Part shown: in pieces, positions 1-11,266 of the stretch | How positions within the stretch are numbered: position 1 is the first letter of the stretch | Layout: every line of letters starts with the position of its first letter | NCBI GenBank assembly: GCA_006176705.1 | Contig: QRFJ01004858.1 | Coordinates: forward strand, 62,001-126,000 | DNA length: 64,000 bases | Source: Cocos nucifera | Taxonomy: Eukaryota > Streptophyta > Magnoliopsida > Arecales > Arecaceae | Reading direction: 5' to 3' | Translations under genes and position numbers: made by a program | The notes under the pieces: model-generated | What the model was told of the DNA's origin: nothing | Database searches by the model: none | The model's input: the letters and a program-made list of their open reading frames with translations, nothing else

Positions 1-263
1 AATAAAATTTAGTTCATGATAACAAATTTAAAAAAACAGTAAATAAAATAAAAAGCATGAAGAAATTAGACTGTTTGATTGCTGAAATTGATTATCTGTT
101 GCTCTTGATGTGGAGAACTTGGTGAGAAGAAAGAGGCTCCTTGATATCTTCCTCTTTCTTTTTTCCTCCTCTCTTTCTTTCTTTTCCTTCTTCCCGTCTC
201 TCTGTTTTTCCCTTTTTTTTTCTCTTCTTCTTTTTTTTTTTTTCTTTTCACGGCAACAGGGCT

Positions 264-322
<59 letters not shown>

Positions 323-504
323 AAATTCGAATTCTGGCTCGTTTGAAGTCCGTTTTGAAATTTGTTTCATCTGAATCAGAAAAATGAACTTCTTCACATT
401 GGTAGCCTTCTTTCCTGCATAAATAATAAAAGTATCAATTTTAATAAAATATTTTAATTATTTATTAATTTAATACTTTTATTATATATTTTTACTACTT
501 ATCA
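1..504 (-). mobile_element. Element A: 3' LTR (part) of an Athila-like gypsy element
   Basis: This is the U3 side of a long terminal repeat on the minus strand; the rest lies beyond the window edge. Its minus-strand start TGATAAGTAG at 504 is preceded by a run of seven G, the expected polypurine tract. Positions 1-70 and 330-504 match the LTR of element B (about 31700-31770 and 32760-32951) in the same orientation. It holds a T-run of about 55 bases at 267-321. I see no coding content; the short poly-Phe and Lys-rich reading frames here are artefacts of the T-rich sequence. Confidence 0.8.
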
Positions 505-515
505 CCCCCCCAACT
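505..515 (-). other. Polypurine tract of element A
   Basis: On the minus strand, AAGTTGGGGGGG directly precedes the LTR start TGATAAG. This is the usual place for the plus-strand primer of an LTR element and identifies 1-504 as a 3' LTR. Element B has a degenerate version at 27285-27296. Confidence 0.7.
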
Positions 516-845
516 TATTCATTGCTAGTCACTTAAGCAATGTTTTATTTAATACTATATTTTAATAAAATTATTATCATAGAGATAAAATCTTGAAATT
601 TAAGATCAAAAAATTTAGAAAATATGCTAACTAAGCATTGAGCTTCGAAGCAAAATTTTTTTAGTCAATACAGTTAAAAACTTTCTTAGAGTACATCAAG
701 ATCTATAGCATTTATGTTCGTGATGAGCTAAACTTTAGCATTTCAGTATTAAACTAGAAGAACAAAAGTATTCTTCTCTTATCACTATTTTGGTCAATTT
801 CTAACATTCTCAATTTTATACTCATGAATTAAGTAGCTTTCACAC

Positions 846-908
<63 letters not shown>

Positions 909-1835
909 AGCATCCTGGCCTTCCCTTTACCGTTTTACGTGAATTTCCACACTTGACCTAGGTGCAGAGACCCAGTTACTAGGCTTTGGGCAATCCACAT
1001 ATACTCTGTTTTTTGCACTTATTTATAGGCAGGTAGCTCTTTCCTTAAATTCAAGTTTCTTTGATTAAATGTATATTAATTACCAATTTTCAGTGATAAT
1101 GAATCTTCAGTTGGCCTTATAATCAATACCTACTTTTGCCTTTTAGTGTTGCATGTGCAATAAAAAGTGCTAATTAATCTTTTAATGACCTAAGTAGCTG
1201 TTAAAGTTGACCAACTAATCTACTTCTTTAACTCATTACATTCATAGCAAATAATTCTATCTTTTATCACTTATCCAGTTTATCTTGCTCAAGATTTTCT
1301 TCTTAACACATGATTTTTTTTTTTTTTTTTTTTTTAATTTTATTTAATTTTTTTTTATTTTTTATATTATTCTATTATTTTTAAAAGGAGAAAGAAAAAT
1401 AAAAGGATGTAATAAAGATAGGAAAGAATACACCTGATTTGGCTCAATCTGATTCTTTGGAGCTTTGAATTTTGCTTGAGTTCTCATTGATTTTTCATGT
1501 AAAATTGAAAATATACACCAGAGCAGTAAAAGGCAACAACAATATTACTAAAAAAAAAAAATGATCCAAACTAAAAAGAAAGAAAAACCCTATCTTAGTT
1601 CTGATTTATAGTCTTCAGCTGACTTTCTTTGAGTTTTAAAGTGGATCAATCTGGTGCCACTTCAATTGGAATACTTTCAATGTTTGATCGAAATCCTCTT
1701 TCAATTTGACATTGCTTGCTTTTATGTCTCAAACTTATTTCTACAGAATTCTCATATAATGGATTTCAATAATGTTCAATTAAAAACAAGTTTGATTATC
1801 AGGATGTTTAATATCTTTAAAACATAAAGTAACTT
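516..1835 (-). mobile_element. Element A: internal 3' non-coding region
   Basis: About 1.3 kb between the protease remnant and the polypurine tract. No reverse transcriptase, RNase H or integrase motif can be read in any frame. It is collinear with element B at 27297-28690: shared landmarks are CTGAGCATCCTGGC (A about 906, B about 27682), CATATATACT(C/T)TGT, and GGTGCCACTTCAAT. A has a T-run of about 53 at 852-904 where B has only a mixed C/T stretch. A autonomous Athila element would carry most of pol here. Confidence 0.7.
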
Positions 1836-2183
1836 GTCATCTTGGACTCTAAGAATTAATTTTCCTGTGAACATCTATAAAGCTCCTCCATAGCTAAAAA
1901 GGGTCTCCCTAAAATAAGGGTACATTCATAATTTCTTCCATATCAAGAACAATAAAAATCAACAGGAAAATAAACTTGTTTACTTTTACCAAGACATCCT
2001 CCACATATACCTCTTGGATATTTAATGGATCTGTCGGCTAATTTGAAGAGTAATAGTGGTAGGCTTTGGTCTCCTAGGACCCAGCTTTTTAAAATAGAAA
2101 AAGGCATGAGGTTAATGTTGCTCCTAAACACATAACTTTATCAAAACTACAATCACCAATAATGCAAGGGATAGTAAAGCTCC
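1836..2183 (-). pseudogene. Element A: aspartic protease region (gypsy, broken)
   Basis: Minus-strand translation in pieces gives the plant gypsy gag-protease signature: SFTIPCIIGDCSFDKV, then NLMPFSIL, LADRSIKYPRGI and a stretch equivalent to the Athila LVKVDKFIFPADF region. The frame changes several times, for example near 2100. The same order is readable in element B at 28690-29160. The upstream half, with gag, is lost at the assembly gap that begins at 2184. Known of the family: this protein cuts the Gag-Pol precursor inside the virus-like particle. The breaks make activity unlikely. Confidence 0.7.
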
Positions 2184-3183
2184 NNNNNNNNNNNNNNNNN
2201 NNNNNNNNNNNNNNNNNNNNNNNNNNNNNNNNNNNNNNNNNNNNNNNNNNNNNNNNNNNNNNNNNNNNNNNNNNNNNNNNNNNNNNNNNNNNNNNNNNNN
2301 NNNNNNNNNNNNNNNNNNNNNNNNNNNNNNNNNNNNNNNNNNNNNNNNNNNNNNNNNNNNNNNNNNNNNNNNNNNNNNNNNNNNNNNNNNNNNNNNNNNN
2401 NNNNNNNNNNNNNNNNNNNNNNNNNNNNNNNNNNNNNNNNNNNNNNNNNNNNNNNNNNNNNNNNNNNNNNNNNNNNNNNNNNNNNNNNNNNNNNNNNNNN
2501 NNNNNNNNNNNNNNNNNNNNNNNNNNNNNNNNNNNNNNNNNNNNNNNNNNNNNNNNNNNNNNNNNNNNNNNNNNNNNNNNNNNNNNNNNNNNNNNNNNNN
2601 NNNNNNNNNNNNNNNNNNNNNNNNNNNNNNNNNNNNNNNNNNNNNNNNNNNNNNNNNNNNNNNNNNNNNNNNNNNNNNNNNNNNNNNNNNNNNNNNNNNN
2701 NNNNNNNNNNNNNNNNNNNNNNNNNNNNNNNNNNNNNNNNNNNNNNNNNNNNNNNNNNNNNNNNNNNNNNNNNNNNNNNNNNNNNNNNNNNNNNNNNNNN
2801 NNNNNNNNNNNNNNNNNNNNNNNNNNNNNNNNNNNNNNNNNNNNNNNNNNNNNNNNNNNNNNNNNNNNNNNNNNNNNNNNNNNNNNNNNNNNNNNNNNNN
2901 NNNNNNNNNNNNNNNNNNNNNNNNNNNNNNNNNNNNNNNNNNNNNNNNNNNNNNNNNNNNNNNNNNNNNNNNNNNNNNNNNNNNNNNNNNNNNNNNNNNN
3001 NNNNNNNNNNNNNNNNNNNNNNNNNNNNNNNNNNNNNNNNNNNNNNNNNNNNNNNNNNNNNNNNNNNNNNNNNNNNNNNNNNNNNNNNNNNNNNNNNNNN
3101 NNNNNNNNNNNNNNNNNNNNNNNNNNNNNNNNNNNNNNNNNNNNNNNNNNNNNNNNNNNNNNNNNNNNNNNNNNNNNNNNNNN
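2184..3183. other. Assembly gap, exactly 1000 N
   Basis: An unbroken run of 1000 N. The left edge is Athila-like gypsy sequence (A) and the right edge is copia integrase (E), so the gap hides at least the copia RT, RNase H and 3' LTR (about 4.5 kb expected from element F) plus one insertion junction. The round length suggests a placeholder rather than a measured size. Any reading frame crossing it is meaningless. Confidence 0.97.
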
Positions 3184-3790
3184 GAGTCTGATTTTTTCCA
3201 TTCTAAAACTCCGTTGAGTTGAGGTATTCATGGTGGAGTCCATTGAGAGACTATGCCATTTTTCTTGAGATAGTTTAGGAATTTTCGACTAAAGTATTCA
3301 CCTCCTCGATCTGATCGAAGATTCTTAATGGATTTTCCAATTTATTTTTCTTCTTCATTTCTGAATTCTTTGAACTTTTCAAAAGCTTCAGACTTGTGTC
3401 TCATAAGATACATATATCCATATCTAGATAGATCATTGATAAAGATAATGAAGTAGACAAAATTACCTCTAACCGGCATATCAAATGGGCCACACACATC
3501 AGTATGTACTAGGACAAAGAGATCTGTGTCCCTTTCCTCATATCCTACAAAAGAAAGTTTAGTCATTTTATCTTGAAGACAAGATTCATAGGTTGGATAT
3601 GACTCGAAAGTCAATGGACTCAATAGCCCATTTTTCTCCAATTTGTTGATCCTATCTTCTGTTATATGACCTAATCTCAGGTGCCATAGATACATATCAT
3701 TTGGACTATCCCTAGGTTGTTTGGCATTCACGTTTTGCTCGATAGTTAGAATAGGTACATCAATATGTAGCTGATAAAGACCATTAATAA
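3184..3790 (-). pseudogene. Element E: pre-integrase and integrase N-terminal half (broken)
   Basis: An open stretch of 129 codons (3342-3731) carries the GAG-pre-integrase zinc-finger region (HLRLGHITEDRI with YESCLQDK) and the start of the integrase core with its first catalytic Asp in HTDVCGPF. F has CESC here, so Y for C in E removes a zinc ligand. Reading continues out of frame to 3184, where the sequence matches the region around the catalytic Glu of F at about 43500 but is shifted and altered. RT is lost in the gap. Known role: insertion of the cDNA into the host genome. This copy is inactive. Confidence 0.85.
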
Positions 3791-3815
3791 GAAACCATTT
3801 ATAATTTTATTTCTT

Positions 3816-4988
3816 TCATAAAAAAATATTACAATGGTCCTTAAAGAAGGCAATCACATAGCCTTCTAGTGCTAAGCAAGAAACAAAAATTAAATTCCTA
3901 CTTGCTGTAGGCACATAATAACAGTCTTTCAAAACTAAGTCTAAATTAGATGGTAATCGAAGAGGGTATGTTTCCACGGCTACTGCAGCAACTCTTACTC
4001 CATTACCAATGCATAGGATCATATCTCCATCCCTCAGTCTCCTGCTATCCTCAAGACCCTGCATGGAAGTGCACAGATAAGCACTAGAACCAGAGTCAAG
4101 CATCCAACTGGATGCAGAAGAAACCATAAGGTTAGACTCAATAATGAGCATAACTCCAGAAGAACCTTCCTTCTTGTTCTTCAGGGTGGTCAGGTAAGTA
4201 GGGCAGTTCCGCTTCCAATGGCCATCGCTGTTGCAATGAAAATACTTTTCCTTGACAGCGGCCTTCTTCTTCGGCTCTATCTTCTTCTTCTTTGCTCCTT
4301 CCATCTGCTATCTTTTCGCAGACTTCTTTTTCTTTCCAAAAAACTTTCTTCTGAAAGAAATCCATTCCATAGCAAGAACTGAGCCTTTAGAATCTTTCAT
4401 AGAAAGCTCAGTGGTGACCAGCATGTCCATTAATTTGGCCAAGAAATTTTAAAGTTTATGTATGTGGTAATTCATGATGAATTGCACATATGCATCAGTC
4501 AAGGATTGTAGAATAACATCGTTCTGCAGATCCAAGTCTAACTTCACACTGAGCTTCTCAAGCTCTTCCAAGTTCTTGATCATTATCAGACAGTGATTTG
4601 GGACTGACTGCCCATCATGCATCTTAGCCTTAAAAAGTCATTTCGTGACTTGATACTTGGCTGTGCGACTCTGTTCACCAAACATCTCTTGCAGGTGAGC
4701 CAACATTTGACGAGCAGTCCTGATATCTTCATATTGATGCTGGAGCTCATCAAACATCGAGCCCAATAAGTAATATCTGGCCTTATTATCTTCGTCTATC
4801 TATTTTTCTAGAGACGCTCTCTGTTCAGTGGATGGATGGGCTGGTAAGGTGGGAGGATCCTAATCCAATACATGGATTAACTTCTTGGAACCCAAAATGA
4901 TTTTGTAGTTTCTAAGCCAATCTTTGTAATTGGGTCCGATCAGTCTATGTGTGTCCAGGATATGTGCCAATGGGTTGGAGGCAGACAT
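3816..4988 (-). pseudogene. Element E: gag and protease (broken)
   Basis: Gag begins with the ATG at 4988 (MSASNPLAHILD); the same start is found in F at 41715 and G at 51536. Conserved blocks are GPNYKDWLRNYK, DEDNKARYYLLGSM and the Lys-rich tail before the zinc knuckle. There are stops: one after HVLD near 4860, and a TGA before LFKAKM near 4640 that F shares, where G has Arg. The knuckle near 4203-4246 reads YFHCNSDGHWKRNC, so the first Cys of CCHC is Tyr. The protease follows in 3816-4304 with the active-site motif LDSGSS. Known role: capsid formation and polyprotein cleavage. Confidence 0.9.
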
Positions 4989-6839
4989 TTTCCTATAGAG
5001 AGTCAAAGATTCTTGTTAGATACTATAATTATGACTTGATCAATTTATTTAAAAATTTTATTTTTAAATAAATTAGCTCCCACTATTTTCTTGGATCCCT
5101 ACACTCCCTCTGTAGAGATGCAAAAATCTCCATGATTAATGATTTTTAGTGGGTGGTGTGGTCTCACCAACTGACTCATCACCTCACCTAACAGTTATTG
5201 GTGATGGGTTAGCCAATGAGTAAACAACTCTTATTCAATGATTCTCTAATCATGATGCATCCAAACTTGGTCTCTAATTCATGAATCTCACCATATCCAG
5301 AATATTGATCCACTCCTTAGTTAAGTCAGACCCATAATTTGCACAGACTGAATTTCTAATTGAGTCTCTCATCGTATCCAAAATATTGAACCCAACTCAT
5401 CCTCCAGCCCATAGCATCCAATGCCTAATAGACATGGTTGCATCTTCCCAGTGCAATTGAGCCACTGTATCCAGTCGAGAATAATCAACCTCAGAAAGGG
5501 CCCGCACATCTATAATGGTGGAAGACCTCAGACTTAATCTTTTTTTAAGAAGAATTGATTCAGGTCTCATTAAACTAGACTTGTCATAGTCATAATAATT
5601 ATGACTAACCTAGTGGTATGGGTTAGCTCAGATTATTGACCATCTCAGATCAAAACTATATCAATAGATATGACCAGGTAAGTGAGATCAGTGGAAGGGA
5701 TATGCCATTACTCGTACAAGAATGCATTCAGGTCGAGTAGCTCTCAATTAAAAATTAGTCTGTCGTATGTGCCAAACTTACCTTAGACACCAAATTATTG
5801 AGTCAAAACCAATTGGGTTAGCCTATAATTTAGACTCTAACCTTTGAGCCTAATTAGGTCTTGCTTGATCATGACTCGATCTTGATCCAGACTTAATCTT
5901 ATTAGGCTAGTCAATTTAAGCATTGTTGATCCCATCTAACCAACTCTTGATTCAGTTTGATCAACTGCTTAGACCTAATTGAGCTATCCAAGTCCGAACC
6001 CAGTATTACGAATATGCCTTAGATATAAAATTCTTAATTTTAGACCTAATTAATATTTCATAATCTTAATTTTTAATTAAGTAGGATTCATAAATAAAAT
6101 ATGCATAATAAATCCTAGAATTTCAGGATCTAGGATTTTGCAGAAAGTAAGTTTTGGATTTCTGATTAAGGACGAACACGCAGCATCGCTACATGTCATA
6201 AGAATACCCCATCGAATGGGGGAGATGGCCTTTAAACCCTTCTTCGTTCTTATGATCGGATGGCTAAGAGGAACGCCTTAATCAAGAACATGCAATACTA
6301 CAAAATAGTTTTAGATCTATATCATATATCTCATATACAAATTAGATCTAATCATGGCATATTTTGCATACATCTCATGTATCGAATCATGCATATTTTT
6401 AGATCTAAATTATCTCATAATAATTTAAAAAATTAGATTTAAATTGATCTTATCAAAATAAATTCTAATCTAGATAACTATGTAGAACTATTCTACAACT
6501 AGTCTAGACATGCATCAATCATATCTCATATGATGTTAAAATTAAATAATTTTTATTTACTATTTTTTAGATGTTATTATAATAATTATAATATTAAAAA
6601 ATAATAAATAAATAGATCTAAAATATAGTTTAATCAAATTAAATTATAAATATGCAAGACTATTCTATAGAACTATTCTATTTTAGAACTAGTCATGCAT
6701 ATTTTCTAATCTTAGATTCAAATTATTTAATTTTAATTTTTTTGATTTCAGATCTAATCACATCTCATGTGACATCTAAAATTACTTATTTTTTAATTAA
6801 AATAAATTTAAAATCAGATCTAAATACTTTAGAATCTTG
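4989..6839 (-). other. Element E: untranslated leader
   Basis: About 1.85 kb between primer-binding site and gag, without a sustained reading frame, collinear with F 39856-41714 and G 51537-53431. It contains the nested inverted repeat described separately (6162-6285) and several short repeats of a TGGATACGG-type motif near 5280-5400. Long leaders are usual in Angela/BARE elements, where they are thought to hold packaging and translation signals; no such signal is proven here. Confidence 0.75.
6162..6285 (-). other. Nested inverted repeat in the leader of E
   Basis: Three stems lie one inside another. In element sense: an outer arm TTGATTAAGG with CCTTAATCAG, a middle arm TCATAAGAAC with TATTCTTATGA, and an apical hairpin CCCAT-TCG-ATGGG. 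The outer closing pair is a U.G wobble in this copy. The same three stems stand at the same place in F (40416-40540) and in altered form in G (52727-52850). Confidence 0.7.
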
Positions 6840-6851
6840 GCTCTGATATCA
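6840..6851 (-). other. Primer-binding site of E (initiator tRNA-Met type, one change)
   Basis: Minus strand TGATATCAGAGCC, two bases downstream of the LTR end TTCA. The canonical initiator-Met site TGGTATCAGAGCC is intact in F at 39843. The G to A change is typical of methylation-linked decay. Confidence 0.8.
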
Positions 6852-6853
6852 GT

Positions 6854-9135
6854 TGAAGAAAAAATTATGATTTTCCAGACCAGGTTCGTTCAGATCTAAT
6901 CGAATCAAGAGATATATTTTAAATTTTTTTTTTTAATCTAAATTCGATCTGAAATATTTTAGATCTAATTTTTATTATTTTAATAATTAAAATAAATTTA
7001 CATAAATTAAATTAAATTTAATTTATCTTGATGTAGGGTAATCCTATTATCCATTGATGATCCTGTAAGCAGCGGAAGGTTCTGGATCTAGCCACGCAAG
7101 CATCTAGCCTCTATCGGTATCCACTCAAGCTGGATCTAGAGATCCTCTTCTTCTCTATCACATCTCCAAAAATTAGATCTGGATCTGATTTGGAGGATCT
7201 GCAAAACATCTTTTGAAGATCAGCAGTTGTCCTTTGCAGCAGCACAGCCTTCTAGCTTTCTGTCGCCTTTCTCTCATCTGAATTGCACCAACCAAGATCC
7301 CAAACTACTTTAGGCATGGAGAGGAGAGGGAGAAGATGGGTTTGGCATGGAGGAGGGAGAGAGGACCAGCCTTGGGGCATGAGAATTTTTTAATTCTTTC
7401 AATACTCTTTGGGTTGGGCGCAGGGTCTTATTTATAGACTATGCGTGATCCAACTCCTCTTCTTGCCAATCAATCATAATTTTTATGAAAGCAAATCTAA
7501 ATCTGATTGGTGGGAATAGAGTCCCTTGGATTCCTTCTTAGATGGCACCTAAGACTAGTCAAGCTTGGTTCTTAGGAGGAGTCTATTTGGAATCCAAAAA
7601 GGAGATGGAGTCCCTATCCAATAGGGACTCCTAGGCGCCTCCAGCTTAGGCACATGCCAAGGGTGGCTTGCGCCCTCCTCCTTGCTAGGTTCTGGTAGGG
7701 GGACAAGCCCCCACCAGCCCTCCAATAGGTGCATGACATATTGACAGAAGTCAAAGTATCAATGGTCAACATTTGACCAGTCAAAGCTCAACTTTTGATC
7801 AAAGTCAAAGGATGAGAAATGGCAGGTGACCAAAAATGGTAGGTATTGTCTTACGAAATAAGACAATCCTTTTCTAACCTGGACAGGCTCCAGTCAGACC
7901 AAGTGAAGGCCTCTGATCAAGCACAAACTCTTTTACCTTAGTCAGGACAACTATTTATGATAGTAAAAGAAGAATGTTAGGTTCAATCGAGTGCTAGCAC
8001 GATTTTCTTGAACCTAATTGAATCTCATTCAGATCAATTGAACTGGATCAGTTCAATTGATGATCATCCAGATTCAAACCCTTGTTTGTGTGACCCAGTT
8101 AGGTTCAGTTCTGTATGGTAATGGGATATGTCATGATCTCTATCATCGACATCATCGAAACTCCTTTCGATGGATCAGAACTCTTCTGATTCGAACAGCT
8201 AGAATGATCGATCATCTAAATCATTCTAATTGCTCCCAAAATCCACCAGTGACACCTAGCAGTATATGGTGGCAACCCATCAGAGCTGAATGCGAACCTC
8301 TTGGTGTAGCTACCTATGTGATTAAGTTCTTCTATCTTGAGCCTCGATCAGATTAGGGTTAAGGTGAACTCGTCAAATCCTAGTTTCTATCATATGATGT
8401 AATCAATTCGATTCAAGTCCGATGTGAAAATCTAAATAGAAACTCTTTCTATTATTTCACTCTGCCATGGCCATGGGCTTTTGAACTTGATTCTCATGAT
8501 CATTATAGGACTGCTCCTCTACCACCGAGGTAGATAGATTCCATCTTGATGCAATCCAGTTTCTACAATGAACATGCTGTAGCCAACATACACCTCTGGA
8601 TTCCATATGGCTAGGAGACCGAGTAATGGTGTAGTCAAACTATAACACCCTCAAGGTAAACTACCGATGCACCTCAGGTCAAAGAACTAGATACACCACT
8701 GCAGCGTCGAGTCAGTCATTGATGAGAAGGTAGACTTTCTAATGACTACTCAAGGTGGTCACGCTCAGTGCTCTCATTTTCTAACGACTACTTGTACTCT
8801 CGCTCTGGTGTCTCCACACCATAGACTTAAGACTCATCTACTAAAGAAAAGTAATTGTACACCAACCTTCGGGATTAATCACCATCCTTGTGATGATCCT
8901 ATGGTCGGAAGCATTTTATGAGTTAATAATGATTATTCATATCTTAGATTTTCAACTCTTGAAAATATGAATTATCATTACCATTAACTCAAAGGATGTA
9001 TCATAGACACTAAATACACATATGTGATAGAAAATAATCTATTTTATTGATTATAGTCAAAATTATAATTTTTGTCCCTAGAAGTGTATTACAAGTGTCA
9101 GCCAATTTTGACTTCTAGGGCACATATATCTAACA
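6854..9135 (-). mobile_element. Element E: 5' LTR (2282 bp)
   Basis: The LTR runs from minus-strand TGTTAGATATATGTG at 9135 to ...TTCTTCA at 6854. It aligns end to end with both LTRs of F (2291 bp each) and those of G (2277 and 2274 bp). A TATA box (TATAAATA on the minus strand, 7429-7436) lies in the expected place, followed by the GACCCTGCGCCCAACCC-like start region. A plus-strand reading frame of 99 codons at 8057-8356 lies antisense to the LTR and is partly kept in the other copies; I treat it as a by-product. Confidence 0.92.
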
Positions 9136-9188
9136 CTGAGGTTATGAAGGCAATCTGTTATTTATTGATATCTAAAAAATAAAAATAC

Positions 9189-11266
9189 CTGAATACCATG
9201 ACCAGTGTTGAAATAGCTCGATATAAGCTCTTCATCATGAGTCATTTTCATAATAGCATAAACTGGTTCTGTATGACCAATGTCAGAGATCTCTTGATCT
9301 GAATCTTGAATAGAAATGTCTTACTAAGAAAATCATTCAACCTCTCAGGAACCTCATTAATGTCACCTACCTTTGTGAAAAATAATACATCCATTTAATT
9401 AATGTCATCATCAAAGATAAATGAATGAGAAAAGTCTATTATACTATATCACTAACACTTCCTCATATAATTCAACAGGTGTTCTATGAAGGAAATGCAA
9501 AGCCTCATGATTAAACAACACAAGGCATGCATCCATTCCAAAATCATCAACTACTCGTAGTTGGATCTTGAAGCTATGGTAGCTCAAACCAACATAAGCA
9601 ATATAACAATGGTCATGTGCATATATATGCAGAATTAAAAAAATAAAGACTATGCATAAATTTGAATTAGCTAATCTTGGCTGAGCATAATAAAGAATTT
9701 TATTACATTTTTCATAGAAAAAACCATCACCATTAGGATAAACCCCTTTAGAACACTTTCTGTAGGTAGTGTAATATTAACCATTCTTAGTATCCAGCTT
9801 CAAAATAATTGCAACAGTGACACATATACAGGCTTGCCACCAAAATTTGTTTTATTATCATATACCATATCTTAAAATAATTTTAAAATTATAAAAAATA
9901 TCATTATTAGAAAGCAACTAACAAATCTTTTTAATATATCTGACCTCCTTAAGGGTTTTTCCTGGAGTGAGATGAAAAAGGTCATTAGATATGGATACAT
10001 TAGACTGACTAGATAGCTAACTTTGACTAGGTGCAGTATCTTATCCATCATGCATACTATTTTTTTGAAATATTCACCGAATCCATTTGTAGTAAATAAT
10101 AGATTAATTTGATAAATAATCAAGTTGAGGAAAACAAATATGTGTAGTAGAAAATTTAGATTAACATACTTGTTTTTAAACTCTATCATAGTTGATTCAT
10201 CACAATTGATAAGCAATCTAGTGGCATATAGAGAATTAGACAGCTTACGGGGTCCTAGATTTCCTATTGGTTTTGTAAAGAAAGAATAAAATAAGGATAC
10301 ATTAAAAGCAAATGCAATGCATATACAACAGATGATAAAGACAAACCAAATTAGTATTTACCTACATAGTCCTTGATTTTGCACCACTGGATTATTAGGA
10401 TAGCAGGTTCTTCATTCTCCTCAGCTAGATAATTATAAACTTGTTCAGCAAATTGTCCCCATAGTATACAAATTAATTTCTTATCTCTAAAATTATTTGT
10501 ATCACAACATATTACACATTCATATATCATTAGGAAAAGGCTATAAAGAAAGAGATATTACAAAGAAATAAAATTTTATACCACATATCTTGAAGCTCCA
10601 ATATCATTCTTTTGACCATCTTCCCATCTTTATTAACATCCTCCATCTGACCATAATCACCTAGCTTACCAATGACATCTATAAATTACAAAAATATATA
10701 TTAGATATACAAAATTTAACTTTCATATTGGATAAACTATTAGAGGGATATATTGAAAACATCATACTGACTAAATAGCTATCATCAGCCACTCTGAAAA
10801 TAATATCTTTGAAGTGGGTGAAATAAAATCCATACTTTGAAATACTCCCAACATCGTCACATTGAGTCACAGAAGTAGAATACTGGAAGTTTGTTCTAAA
10901 GGCATAAGTAAAAGTTCTGTATGAACCATTGTTCTACACCACTCTAAATTGAGAGATAACATAAATCTTAGATTTTTTGATGAGTCGTATGAATCGCTGT
11001 ACAAAAGCTCTCTTAATAGTTACATGAATTCTTCCATCCTATTCACCAGTATTAGTTATTTGATTTTCTCATTTAAGAAATGTAGATGTAAGTAAGAAAT
11101 TAAGGAACATTCCCATTTCATCTTCGAGTACCATTTCGATGCTATTCACCTCATCAGGTAGGTTGTATCCTGGTGTCGTCCATAATTGCACCACTCTCAT
11201 CTTAATCCTCCAAATCTATTTCAGCGGTATAATATCAGCAACCTTATCCAACATCAAAGCACTCAT
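9189..11266 (-). pseudogene. Replication protein A 70-kDa subunit-like gene, nine exons, broken
   Basis: Minus-strand exons read in order as an RPA large-subunit (RPA1-like) protein. Exon 1 starts at ATG 11266 (MSALMLDKVADIIP, then VNSIEMVLEDE); exon 2 is 11038-10768 (GRIHVTIKRAFVQRF, SKYGFYFTHFKD); exon 3 10678-10582 (VIGKLGDYGQMEDVNKDGK); exon 4 10486-10362 (LICILWGQFAEQVYNYL); exon 5 10263-10170 (YATRLLINCDESTMIEFK); exon 6 from 9961; exon 7 about 9838-9680 (NGWYYTTYRKCSKGVYPNGD, the C-terminal zinc-ribbon OB fold); exon 8 9573-9459; exon 9 9370-9189 (KMTHDEELISSYF). Several splice sites fit GT-AG. Breaks: stops at 11216-11218 and 10934-10936, a weak exon 1 donor, and a frameshift in exon 9. 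Known role: single-strand DNA binding in replication and repair. RPA-like genes are also carried by plant Helitrons; no Helitron helicase is visible here. E begins 54 bp downstream. Confidence 0.85.

Larger units (their letters stand above)
3184..9135 (-). mobile_element. Element E: partial Ty1/copia element (Angela/BARE-like)
   Basis: Minus-strand copia element in the same family as F and G. From right to left it shows a 5' LTR (6854-9135), a mutated initiator-Met primer-binding site, a 1.85-kb leader, gag, protease and the first part of integrase, and it stops at the N gap. It matches F (37550-43520) throughout. Family placement is by recall of the conserved blocks HLRLGHI, ESCL.GKMTK and HTDVCGPF. 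The 5-bp flank at 9136-9140 is CTGAG; its partner would lie in the gap, so the target duplication cannot be confirmed. Confidence 0.9.

Noticed and set aside
66..346. Short reading frames rich in Phe or Lys on both strands
   Set aside because: They are translations of T-rich and A-rich runs inside LTR A; no codon structure or homology.
2089..3243. Long frames on both strands across the N gap (384 and 351 codons)
   Set aside because: They consist almost wholly of unknown residues from 1000 N; only the minus-strand edge has real protease sequence.
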